A stretch of DNA of 62,240 bases, taken from assembly GCA_001464625.1 (NCBI GenBank), contig LNFJ01000036.1, positions 1 to 62,240 on the forward strand, written 5' to 3'. The notes beneath the pieces were generated by a model. The model saw only the letters and a list, made by a program, of their open reading frames with translations. It made no database searches and was not told where the DNA came from. This DNA comes from Bacteroidia bacterium Ga0077558 (lineage in GTDB: Bacteria > Bacteroidota > Bacteroidia > Chitinophagales > Chitinophagaceae). Below, piece after piece: positions 8,879 to 16,777 of this stretch (position 1 is its first letter; every line of letters begins with the position of its first letter). Both the position numbers and the translations under genes were made by a program.

Positions 8879-9068
8879 GGTAAGAGAGCTTCGTACAAAA
8901 AACAATATCACACAAACTGAACTAGCTAATGAGTTAGCTGTCTCCAGGCAAACTATCTTTGCTATTGAAACCGCCATGTATGTTCCTTCCACTGTATTAG
9001 CACTAAAAATAGCCCGTAAGTTTAAAATAAAAGTGGAAGATATTTTTGAACTGGAAAAGAAAGATTAA
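8868..9068 (+). CDS. Xre-family HTH transcriptional regulator, 66 aa
   Basis: Compact DNA-binding protein made almost entirely of one Cro/C1-type HTH domain. The recognition region reads TQTELANELAVSRQTIFAIE (about residues 16-35), followed by PSTVLALKIARKFKIKVEDIFEL, as in YozG-type minimal regulators. It overlaps the upstream membrane-protein gene by 11 nt and the downstream S4-protein gene by 1 nt (TAATG). It probably regulates its own operon through the inverted repeat at 8372-8413; this is inferred from position. Confidence 0.93.
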   Translation: MKNKVRELRTKNNITQTELANELAVSRQTIFAIETAMYVPSTVLALKIARKFKIKVEDIFELEKKD

Positions 9069-9451
9069 TGACTGATAAAGAAAAACTCCGTCTCGATAAA
9101 TACCTCTGGGCTATTCGTTTGTTTAAAACGAGAAGCCTTGCCACTACTGCCTGCAATGGTGGCAAAGTAAAATATGAGGATGAACAAGCTAAGCCGGGTA
9201 AGAATGTTCATTTAGGAGATGTATATGATGTAAGAACCGAAGGGAAAAAATGGAGAATTAAAGTAATTGGTCTTTTACAAAGCCGGGTTAAATATGAAGA
9301 GGCGATTAAATACTACCTGGACATTACGCCAGAAGAAGAGTTGGAACGTTTAAAATACCAGGCAGCCAGTTTTCATACAGGCAAACGGCCAAGCAAAATT
9401 GGCCGCCCCACTAAAAAAGAAAGAAGAGATTTAGATGAATTTTTAGAGTAG
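9068..9451 (+). CDS. S4-domain RNA-binding protein, Hsp15-like
   Basis: 127-residue protein with an N-terminal S4 RNA-binding domain (RLDKYLWAIRLFKTRSLATTACN, about residues 6-28, then GGKVKYE) and a basic C-terminal tail (RPSKIGRPTKKERRDLDEF). This matches the Hsp15/YrfH family, which recycles stalled 50S subunits carrying peptidyl-tRNA. It is translationally coupled to the HTH gene by a 1-nt overlap. Whether it functions with that pair or is only co-transcribed cannot be decided here. Confidence 0.88.
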   Translation: MTDKEKLRLDKYLWAIRLFKTRSLATTACNGGKVKYEDEQAKPGKNVHLGDVYDVRTEGKKWRIKVIGLLQSRVKYEEAIKYYLDITPEEELERLKYQAASFHTGKRPSKIGRPTKKERRDLDEFLE

Positions 9452-9513
9452 ATTGGATCAGGAATGTATTTGAAAGCAGCATATTCATAAACAGATTTGC
9501 CTATATTATTGCG

Positions 9514-9903
9514 TTGAAAAGAATACAATCAATATTATCTTTTTTTATTCTAAGCATAGCCATAGTTGGCTGCTCAAAAAACGAATCGGCTGATAAAGAC
9601 CGTGAGTTGCCTGCTATTACAATTACAAGTCCTGTAAATAATGGTGTTTTCTCTAATGGTCAAACTGTAATGGTTACGGCGAATTTAAGTGACAATAAAA
9701 CCATTAGCGAAGTTCATGTTCATATCTCTAACAATATAACCAACCAATTGCTAATAGATATTCATCGCAGTCCCGCATCATCCAATTATGCATTAAGCGA
9801 ATCTTTTGTTGCACAAAGTGGCATTGAATATAAAGTACAAGTAATTGCGAAAGATAACTCTGCCAACGAAAACAGAGCCTCGGTGGTTATTACGGTAAAT
9901 TAA
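9514..9903 (+). CDS. Lipoprotein with an Ig-like domain, 129 aa
   Basis: A short signal peptide ends in the lipobox IVGC (Cys at about residue 20), so this is a predicted lipoprotein. The mature part resembles a single bacterial Ig-like fold, with segments such as ITITSPVNNGVFSNGQTVMVTANLSDN and a C-terminal NRASVVITVN strand. The only start giving a proper signal peptide is TTG at 9514. Its function is unknown; an adhesive or envelope-surface role is typical for the fold. Confidence 0.8.
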   Translation: MKRIQSILSFFILSIAIVGCSKNESADKDRELPAITITSPVNNGVFSNGQTVMVTANLSDNKTISEVHVHISNNITNQLLIDIHRSPASSNYALSESFVAQSGIEYKVQVIAKDNSANENRASVVITVN

Positions 9904-9931
9904 AAAAGGGCCACCTGGGAACAGGCTGCCC
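9902..9931 (-). terminator. Terminator of the leftward usp operon
   Basis: GGGC and CCTG (9908-9917) pair with CAGG and GCCC (9922-9931), with two internal mismatches and a GGAA loop. On the minus strand the stem is followed by a T-run (A at 9902-9907). It lies just after the end of the lipoprotein gene on the plus strand. Confidence 0.7.
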
Positions 9932-9989
9932 TACTTAATAAAAACTACCAAACCACGAGAGTCTTTCTTCTTTTACAATAAACTCCTTG

Positions 9990-10844
9990 TTATTGTTGAG
10001 GTGCTATAGTAAGCACCGGTATATTTGATTCCCTATATAAGTATTTGCCAAACCATTTTCCCAGCCAACCTTTTTGTATCGATTCTTTACCGGGATTTAC
10101 TACAATTAAATCTGCTGCTACATCTTTTGCATAGGTCAGTGTATTGGCATGGTCATTTGTGTAAGTTTCCGATGAGCAATGCACCCGTACATTTGTATAG
10201 TCCCTTAACAATTGGTATGATTTTTTTACGCATCGTGTATTAATTCTTTCTTCGGATTTCGAATACGTTTTATTTCCCATTAAGTGTATAATACCATTGA
10301 ACTTTCGGGCCAAAAAAGTTGCCATCGTTAGTTTTTTTATTGGTATAAAATCATTTACCGGCACTACTATATTATGTAAATGGGTTACATCAAACCGTCG
10401 AGTTACAGTAAGTACGGGACATTGTGTTTGCTGCGATAATTTATCGATACTTATTTGTTGTACCAATGCACCTGTAAATTTTCGATGATACTTTGGAATA
10501 AGTACAAGGTCGATGTGTTTACTAATAATCACTTCTTTCATTACAGTTTGCCAGCTTCCTGGTAATGTTTCTGTTGTCATCAATAACCCATCATTCAGTT
10601 TCGCTTTGTACTCATTTTCTAATTTTTCCATTCGCTTATTGCTGTCTTCCGTAAAAAAGTTAAACAGGGAACCAGAAAATGTTCCATCATATAAAAAAGG
10701 TATTACAGTCATTGGCGTTTGTACATATAGCAAATGCAAATCGCAATTAAACTCATTAGCAACCTGCAAGGCCTTATTCATCAGCATTGTAGTATTGCTG
10801 TTGAAACTTACAGGAACTAATATGCGATTGAAAATTTTTGTCAT
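9990..10844 (-). CDS. Tandem universal stress protein (UspA family)
   Basis: 284 residues forming two Usp domains. The first runs from MTKIFNRILVPVSFN to CPVLTVTRRF (about 1-148), the second from HNIVVPVNDFIPIKKL to IPVLTIAPQQ (about 155-284). Neither domain shows the clear GxxG-x9-G(S/T) ATP-binding signature, so ATP binding is doubtful. Tandem Usp proteins help bacteria survive stress and starvation. It is the last gene of a leftward run with a sensor kinase, response regulator and GNAT-nitrilase, 117 nt after the kinase gene. Confidence 0.9.
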   Translation of the reverse strand: MTKIFNRILVPVSFNSNTTMLMNKALQVANEFNCDLHLLYVQTPMTVIPFLYDGTFSGSLFNFFTEDSNKRMEKLENEYKAKLNDGLLMTTETLPGSWQTVMKEVIISKHIDLVLIPKYHRKFTGALVQQISIDKLSQQTQCPVLTVTRRFDVTHLHNIVVPVNDFIPIKKLTMATFLARKFNGIIHLMGNKTYSKSEERINTRCVKKSYQLLRDYTNVRVHCSSETYTNDHANTLTYAKDVAADLIVVNPGKESIQKGWLGKWFGKYLYRESNIPVLTIAPQQ

Positions 10845-10961
10845 TACCGATATCCTTAAAATTATATTGGCACAAGTTATTACCCTGCGTTTAGAGAAGG
10901 ATTAAGCTACGGTTAGAATTAAATTAAAATGTAAATGGCAGAAGTGTCTTTTGGTTATATA

Positions 10962-12338
10962 CTACTTTTTCAGTGTGGGCAATGTGACAATAAAAATGGT
11001 TCCATTATCTGTATCAGATTGAACAGTTAGCTGGCCCTTATGAAGGCTGATAATACGTCGGGTAAGCGTTAGCCCAAGTCCTGTACCTGGTTTGCCCTCC
11101 GCATTGTTGCTCCGATAAAACGGTTCGAATAAATTGCTTACTTCGTCCGCAGGTATAAAATCGCTTTTATTGAGAAATATTAGTTGGGTTTCGTTTCCTA
11201 AAAACACAAGACGTATTTCAACAGTATTATCAGGAGAATATTTACAGCCGTTCTCCATAATATTTCTAATTGCACTGTGCAGCAGGTGTGAGTTTCCAAA
11301 TACCTGGCATTCGCTTTCGTCTTCTGGCAATTCCGGAAAATCCAGACCAATTCTATAACCCGGATTTTGTTTCAATGTTTCAGTATGTGCTTTAATCAGT
11401 ATCTCATCAATCCTTACTTTATCTAACGAAATAGCACCATGAGTTCCTGCTTTTGCAATTTCAAGCAGGTTTCTGGTAAGGTGATGGAGTTCTTTTATAT
11501 CTTCCAATACAGAGCCAAGTACCTTCCGATAATCATCATCACTTCGGTTGTGTAATAGTGCAACTTCTATCTGGCTTGAAACAGAAGTAAGCGGTGTAGA
11601 TAATTCATGCGATGCATTTGATATAAATCTTCGTTGTATCGCAAACGATTCTTCCAAACGGTTTAGCAAATCATTGAACGTATTATTTAACATAGCCAAT
11701 TCATCTTTTCGTTTTCCCACAAATAAACGATGCGATAAATTTTGAGATGTAATCAACTGCACATCATGAATTGTCTCCTTGATTGGCTTCACAATACTGC
11801 GGGAAAACAAATACCCAGCCAGTAGTGCGAATAATACGGCACCGGGAACAAAAAGCAGAAAAATATGTTTAAGGTCGGAGATATATTCTTTGCCTGAAAC
11901 ATTTTCTGCAGCTACTACTACAATAAAATTTTGCTCTGTTGACGGATAGTAATAAATGCAAACATCTTTTTGCTGGTATACAAAAAAGCTTTGCTCTTCA
12001 TCTTTCGCCTCTTCAAACCAGGCATCCGGCACAATGATCTGCGAAGTACTGTCATCATGATATTCATACAGTATCTTCTTATCCTCACTATAAATATTTA
12101 CGTTCTTATTAAACAGAGCCGGCGATGCAGTAGAATCCAGCGACTTTAATAAATTGGTTGTATCATTTCTAAAAATAGTAAAGAGATACCCGGTTCTGGA
12201 AGCTCTGGTATTTAATCGCTGGCGAAAATCCTTTTCAACACTTTGTTTACTCAACGTAAAAACAAGAAAAGACATGACCAGTAGAATACCAGTAACAATG
12301 AAAATGAATAACAGGTTAATTTTATAGGTAAGCTTCAT
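10962..12338 (-). CDS. Sensor histidine kinase, HAMP/HisKA type
   Basis: 458-residue inner-membrane kinase. Transmembrane segment 1 is at about 7-28, a periplasmic sensor of about 125 residues follows, and segment 2 is near 157-177. A HAMP linker, a HisKA domain with FISNASHELSTPLTSV (phospho-accepting His near residue 245) and a HATPase domain with ENGCKYSPDN and PGTGLGLTLTRRI come next. The start overlaps the stop of the upstream OmpR-type regulator by 1 nt, so the two form a cognate pair. The signal is not evident from sequence. Confidence 0.95.
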   Translation of the reverse strand: MKLTYKINLLFIFIVTGILLVMSFLVFTLSKQSVEKDFRQRLNTRASRTGYLFTIFRNDTTNLLKSLDSTASPALFNKNVNIYSEDKKILYEYHDDSTSQIIVPDAWFEEAKDEEQSFFVYQQKDVCIYYYPSTEQNFIVVVAAENVSGKEYISDLKHIFLLFVPGAVLFALLAGYLFSRSIVKPIKETIHDVQLITSQNLSHRLFVGKRKDELAMLNNTFNDLLNRLEESFAIQRRFISNASHELSTPLTSVSSQIEVALLHNRSDDDYRKVLGSVLEDIKELHHLTRNLLEIAKAGTHGAISLDKVRIDEILIKAHTETLKQNPGYRIGLDFPELPEDESECQVFGNSHLLHSAIRNIMENGCKYSPDNTVEIRLVFLGNETQLIFLNKSDFIPADEVSNLFEPFYRSNNAEGKPGTGLGLTLTRRIISLHKGQLTVQSDTDNGTIFIVTLPTLKK

Positions 12339-13027
12339 CAGCTTATATCTTTTAATACATACCCCATTCCAACTTGCGTATGAATCAGTGGTTCATCAAA
12401 TCCTTTATCAATTTTTTTACGCAGGTAGTTCACATATACATCTATTACATTCGTCCGTGTGTCAAAATCAATATCCCACACTTGTAGTGCAATATCTGCC
12501 CGTGAGACAACCCTGTTCTTATTGCGCAGAAAATATTCCAGCAGTTGAAATTCTTTAGCTGTTAACGAAACAGTTTGCCCGTTCCTGGTTACCTGCTTGC
12601 TATCCAGGTTCATTAGCAAATCACCGGCTTGCAACAGAGTGCCGGTTGCAACTGTTGTATGTATCCTTTTTAATAAGGCCCTGATGCGAACTAATAATTC
12701 CCGAAAATCAAATGGCTTAATAATATAATCGTCAGCACCAGCATCAAAGCCTTCAATCTTGTCTTCTACTGCATTCATTGCAGTTAACATTACCACTGGC
12801 ACGGCTTCATTCGCTAATCGAATAGCTTTACACAATTCATAGCCATTCATGCCCGGAAGATTAATATCTAGTATTACTAATTCAAAAGGCCGGCTTTTAA
12901 ATATTTTCCACCCAATGGATCCATCATAAGCCACTTCCACTTCAAAGCCATTTTCAGATAGACCTTGCTTTAATGAATCCGCAATTTTTTTTTCGTCTTC
13001 TATTATTAAAATATGTATATCCTGCAT
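12338..13027 (-). CDS. OmpR/PhoB-family response regulator
   Basis: 229-residue regulator with a receiver domain (acidic pocket EDEKK, phospho-acceptor Asp in VILDINLPGMNGYE near residue 54, conserved Lys in IKPFDFREL) and a C-terminal winged helix (TAKEFQLLEYFLRN, then RTNVIDVYVNYLRKKID). It binds DNA when phosphorylated by the adjacent kinase, with which it overlaps by 1 nt. The likely targets include its own operon, which also carries a Usp protein. Confidence 0.96.
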   Translation of the reverse strand: MQDIHILIIEDEKKIADSLKQGLSENGFEVEVAYDGSIGWKIFKSRPFELVILDINLPGMNGYELCKAIRLANEAVPVVMLTAMNAVEDKIEGFDAGADDYIIKPFDFRELLVRIRALLKRIHTTVATGTLLQAGDLLMNLDSKQVTRNGQTVSLTAKEFQLLEYFLRNKNRVVSRADIALQVWDIDFDTRTNVIDVYVNYLRKKIDKGFDEPLIHTQVGMGYVLKDIS

Positions 13028-13063
13028 CTGGTAAATTTAAAAAGATAAAAGGAATAGCGGTTA

Positions 13064-14617
13064 TTATATCCTGAGTAATTTATCTCCGTCTTTGCATTGT
13101 ACATGGTATAAGTCAGTACGACGGTCTGTCCATGTTTGTACACTTCCAAACTCACGGTTTCTTTTAAGCAAATTCATATCCAGCTCCTGCACAATGGCAG
13201 TTTCTACGTTGGCGGGTGCTTCGGCAGCTAATCCTTCCCTGTGAAATTCGATATCGCTTGGTGTAAGAATAGCCGACTGTGCATAATGAATATCGAGGTT
13301 TTCTACTTTTGGCAAATTTCCTACCGCTCCAGTTATTACAACATATACCTGATTTTCTATTGCCCTTGCCTGTGCACAATAGCGAACCCTTAAATAGGAT
13401 CTTCGAACATCTGTATTAAATGGAACAAAAATAATATTGGCCCCTTTGCTGGCTGCAACCCTGCTTAACTCAGGAAACTCAATATCATAACATATTTGTA
13501 TAGCTACTTTACCGCAATCTGTATTAAACACTTTCATTTCATTGCCTGCCTTTACACCCCACCATTTTCTTTCATGTGGAGTAATGTGTATCTTATATTG
13601 CTTTGCATAGCTGCCATCTCTTTTAAAAAGAAAAGAAACATTATATAAATCATCTCCCTCTACTACAAAATGCGAACCTCCGATAATATTTACATTGTAG
13701 CGAATAGCCAATCTTGTAAACATATCAATATACTGTCTGGTGAACTGATCCAGTTCTCTTACGGCATCTGCAGGTTTTTTGTGTGGCAAAAAAGTAAGCA
13801 ACTGCATGGTTAGCATTTCAGGAAATACGATAAAGTCTGACCGGTAATCAGAAGCAACATCTACAAAATATTCACAGTTATCTGCAAATTCCTGGAAATT
13901 GTTGATCATCCGCATTTCATATTGAATACAGCTGATTCTTACATACGGGTCTTGTTTTTCTGCTTTTTGTTTTTTGTCAGCATATAACAAATTCGTCCAT
14001 TCCATAAAAGTGCCATAGCCACATGATTCTTTATCGTTGGGCAAATAATCCGGCAACAACCTTTTTAATACAAATCCATTGGATAAATGTGCAGTTAGCA
14101 CTTCATCATATGTTTTTTTTTCGACTACCGCCTGTACATATTCCGCAACACTCATTTTTTTTGCATGGCGATGGAAACTGGGTATCCGCCCACCAATCAA
14201 TATGTTTTTAAGATTGAGATCTCTTGCTAAATTTTTCCGGGCTTCATAAAGTCGGCGGGCTAATTTCATTAATCGAAAATCCGGGTGCACCATTATTTCC
14301 ATTCCATACAATGTATCTCCTTCCACATCATGATTGGTAATAAACCCCCGGTTGGTTAATTCATTCCAGCTGGCCGAATCGGAATACTCTCCTCTGGTAA
14401 TAATTAAACTGCAACAGGAAGCTATTAGTTTATCATTATACTCAATACAAAATTGTCCTTCAGGAAAAATGGAAAGTATACTATCAAATTGCTCTTTACT
14501 CCACGGCTTCATCCCAGGAAAACAATCCAATTGAAGATTGCATATGGCCTCATAATCTTCTGCTACTATATTTCTGCTCTTTATTTTTTTTTGCTTTGCT
14601 TTTGATACAACTGCCAT
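13064..14617 (-). CDS. GNAT acetyltransferase fused to a carbon-nitrogen hydrolase
   Basis: 517-residue two-domain protein. The N-terminal GNAT-like fold (about 15-200) includes GMEIMVHPDFRLMKLARRLYE, which fits the acetyl-CoA region. The C-terminal nitrilase superfamily domain (about 225-505) shows the Glu-Lys-Cys triad: Glu in VFPEML, Lys in QYKIHITPHE and Cys in IQICYDIEFPEL. The fusion is a known architecture, but its substrate is not established to my knowledge. It is the first gene of a leftward run with the two-component pair and Usp, 36 nt ahead of the regulator, and is divergent from trmD. Confidence 0.9.
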   Translation of the reverse strand: MAVVSKAKQKKIKSRNIVAEDYEAICNLQLDCFPGMKPWSKEQFDSILSIFPEGQFCIEYNDKLIASCCSLIITRGEYSDSASWNELTNRGFITNHDVEGDTLYGMEIMVHPDFRLMKLARRLYEARKNLARDLNLKNILIGGRIPSFHRHAKKMSVAEYVQAVVEKKTYDEVLTAHLSNGFVLKRLLPDYLPNDKESCGYGTFMEWTNLLYADKKQKAEKQDPYVRISCIQYEMRMINNFQEFADNCEYFVDVASDYRSDFIVFPEMLTMQLLTFLPHKKPADAVRELDQFTRQYIDMFTRLAIRYNVNIIGGSHFVVEGDDLYNVSFLFKRDGSYAKQYKIHITPHERKWWGVKAGNEMKVFNTDCGKVAIQICYDIEFPELSRVAASKGANIIFVPFNTDVRRSYLRVRYCAQARAIENQVYVVITGAVGNLPKVENLDIHYAQSAILTPSDIEFHREGLAAEAPANVETAIVQELDMNLLKRNREFGSVQTWTDRRTDLYHVQCKDGDKLLRI

Positions 14618-14710
14618 AATTTACTTTTATGCTAATCAACGAAGTAACGTACTACCAATTGGAGGAGCATTAAGGCGGTATTAGAAGCGAATTAGTCTTT
14701 TTTAATACTG

Positions 14711-14730
14711 CTAGTCAGTCTTTTGACTAG
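14711..14730. promoter_or_regulatory. Inverted repeat between GNAT-nitrilase and trmD
   Basis: CTAGTCA (14711-14717) and TGACTAG (14724-14730) form a 7-bp dyad with a 6-nt centre in the divergent spacer, 24 nt upstream of the trmD -7 box. It is a possible operator; no regulator can be named. Confidence 0.4.
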
Positions 14731-14753
14731 TTAGTGGTTCTTATTCCTGACCT

Positions 14754-14761
14754 TATCTTTG
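14754..14761 (+). promoter_or_regulatory. -7 box for trmD
   Basis: TATCTTTG is an exact match to TAnnTTTG and ends 4 nt before the trmD ATG at 14766, again predicting a leaderless or nearly leaderless mRNA. Confidence 0.65.
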
Positions 14762-14765
14762 CAAC

Positions 14766-15443
14766 ATGCACATAGATATTTTGACTGTATTACCAGAACT
14801 GCTCGAAAGCCCATTTGCACATAGCATTATGAAAAGGGCACAGGAGAAAGGATTATTGACCGTAAAAGTTCACCAGCTGCGTAAATGGGCCATCAACGAA
14901 TATGGGATGGTAGATGATTACCAGTTTGGCGGTGGTGCTGGTATGTTGATGATGTGTGAGCCGCTAGCGAAAGCAATAGAAGAGTTATCAAAAGACCGAA
15001 AGTTTGACGAAATAATTTTTCTAACTCCCGACGGTGAATTATTTAACCAAAAAGCGGCAAACAGTTTATCGCTAAAAGAAAATCTTCTATTGATCTGTGG
15101 TCACTACAAAGGCATTGATGAAAGGATACGGGAACATTTTGTAACCAAAGAAATTTCAATTGGCGATTATGTATTAAGTGGAGGCGAATTACCCGCCGCT
15201 ATTTTGGTGGATGCAATTGGTCGTCTATTACCCGGAGTATTGAATGATGAAACCTCGGCGCTTACGGATTCATTCCAGGATAATTTACTAGCGCCTCCTG
15301 TGTATACCCGGCCTGTAGAATTTCGTGGCTGGAGAGTGCCCGATATATTAATGAGTGGCGATCATAAAAAAATTGAAGAATGGCGACACGAGCAATCCAT
15401 TTTACGAACCAAAGATAGAAGACCCGGATTGCTGGATGACTAA
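14766..15443 (+). CDS. trmD: tRNA (guanine-37-N1)-methyltransferase TrmD
   Basis: Makes m1G37 next to the anticodon, which prevents +1 frameshifting. The 225-residue SPOUT protein has the N-terminal [17 protein letters not shown], the [14 protein letters not shown] segment, and the knot region with [13 protein letters not shown] and [13 protein letters not shown]. The C-terminal helical domain is normal. In many genomes trmD follows rpsP and rimM; here it is a separate unit with its own -7 box. Confidence 0.97.
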   Translation: MHIDILTVLPELLESPFAHSIMKRAQEKGLLTVKVHQLRKWAINEYGMVDDYQFGGGAGMLMMCEPLAKAIEELSKDRKFDEIIFLTPDGELFNQKAANSLSLKENLLLICGHYKGIDERIREHFVTKEISIGDYVLSGGELPAAILVDAIGRLLPGVLNDETSALTDSFQDNLLAPPVYTRPVEFRGWRVPDILMSGDHKKIEEWRHEQSILRTKDRRPGLLDD

Positions 15444-15678
15444 TACACATGAATTTTTGTTACAACTTGCCGTCTATCCGTGAAAACGTTTACAAGAACA
15501 CAAAATATGTGTAACAAATATTGATTTACAGACGTTTATCGTTAAACCCTGACAACAATCAGGTACAAATTAGCCGGAATGCCTTAGTTTTACGCCGCCC
15601 GAACCACCTATATTTCTGGAGCAGATTATAGTTTTCAGCGGCGATTTAACTGGTATAGAACAACTTAAGCGAATCTAC

Positions 15679-16728
15679 ATGAAGGCACTGACTACTCTTA
15701 CTGATCCTATTTATAACGAACCCGAAAGTTTCAGCTGGTACGAACGTTTTTGGCTGAAATACATAAACGACAAACGGGATCTTCCGTTTATACACTTGCT
15801 TACTGCAATCCATTTGTTAGTAATTCCGGTAGCTATAATATTATACACTCCTTTATTACAAGATGGGTTTTGGTGGCTGCTTTACATTCCTTATTTCTAT
15901 GTTTCTCAAATGTATTTTAAAGGCCGGTTTGGTTTGATGCTACATTGCATAAGCCACCGCAAACTCTTTAAAAAAGAATATAACTGGCTTTATCATTATA
16001 CTATCTGGTTTGTGTGTCCATTCTTCGGCCATACGCCTGAGACCTATTTTGTACATCATATGGCGATGCACCATGTAGAAAACAACCAGGAAGATGATGC
16101 AAGCAGTACGATGAAGTACAGAAGAGACAGCCTTCCCGATTTTTTAAAATATGTAGGACGATTTTTGGTGATGGGCTTTGTAGATACATTCATGTACCTG
16201 TTCAATCGTAAAAGAAAGAAATTATACATGCGTCTTACATATGGTGAATTAACTTTTTATGCCTTTTGCGTAGCAATGTGCTTCGTAAATCTTCAGGCCA
16301 CACTCTGGATATTCATCATACCGTTTGTATTTGCACGGATAGTGATGATGCTGGGCAACTGGGCGCAACATTCTTTTATTGATAAAAATAACACCGAAGA
16401 TAATTTTACCAGTGCTATCAATTGCATTAACACTCCTTACAATAAAATGTGCTGGAACGATGGTTATCATACGGTACATCATCTTCGTCCGGGTATGCAC
16501 TACACCGAAATACCGGGTGAGTTTTTAAAAATGAAAAGTGAATTTGCCCAAAAGAAATCATTAATATTTGATGGTGTTCATTACCTCCATATTTTTATCT
16601 GGCTAATGACGAAGAACTATAATAAACTAGCCGACAATCTGGTGAACATTGACAATACTTTTTCCAGCAAAGAAGAAGCAATTGCTTTAATGAAAGAACG
16701 GGTAAAAAAAATAGATACTGCTGCATAA
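15679..16728 (+). CDS. Membrane fatty acid desaturase-family protein
   Basis: 349-residue multi-pass membrane protein with the di-iron histidine boxes of the fatty acid desaturase superfamily: HCISH near residue 87, HHMAMHH near 127 and HTVHHL near 264. Hydrophobic segments lie near residues 38-60, 65-80, 105-120, 160-175 and 190-225. The substrate could be a fatty acid, sphingolipid or carotenoid-like compound. The 235-nt upstream spacer (15444-15678) has no gene; a TATATTTC at 15609 is a possible but weak -7 box. Confidence 0.88.
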   Translation: MKALTTLTDPIYNEPESFSWYERFWLKYINDKRDLPFIHLLTAIHLLVIPVAIILYTPLLQDGFWWLLYIPYFYVSQMYFKGRFGLMLHCISHRKLFKKEYNWLYHYTIWFVCPFFGHTPETYFVHHMAMHHVENNQEDDASSTMKYRRDSLPDFLKYVGRFLVMGFVDTFMYLFNRKRKKLYMRLTYGELTFYAFCVAMCFVNLQATLWIFIIPFVFARIVMMLGNWAQHSFIDKNNTEDNFTSAINCINTPYNKMCWNDGYHTVHHLRPGMHYTEIPGEFLKMKSEFAQKKSLIFDGVHYLHIFIWLMTKNYNKLADNLVNIDNTFSSKEEAIALMKERVKKIDTAA

Positions 16729-16730
16729 AA

Positions 16731-16763
16731 AAGAAAGGGCTTCGAATGAAGCCCTTTCTTTTT
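16731..16763. terminator. Bidirectional terminator between desaturase and BNR gene
   Basis: A 13-bp perfect stem (16731-16743 with 16748-16760) with a GAAT loop is flanked by A-run and T-run, so it serves both convergent genes. Confidence 0.92.
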
Positions 16764-16777
16764 CTCTTAAACTACCA

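Noticed and set aside
15444-15678. Small gene or riboswitch upstream of the desaturase
   Set aside because: No open frame of useful length and no recognisable riboswitch core. Only short inverted pieces are visible.
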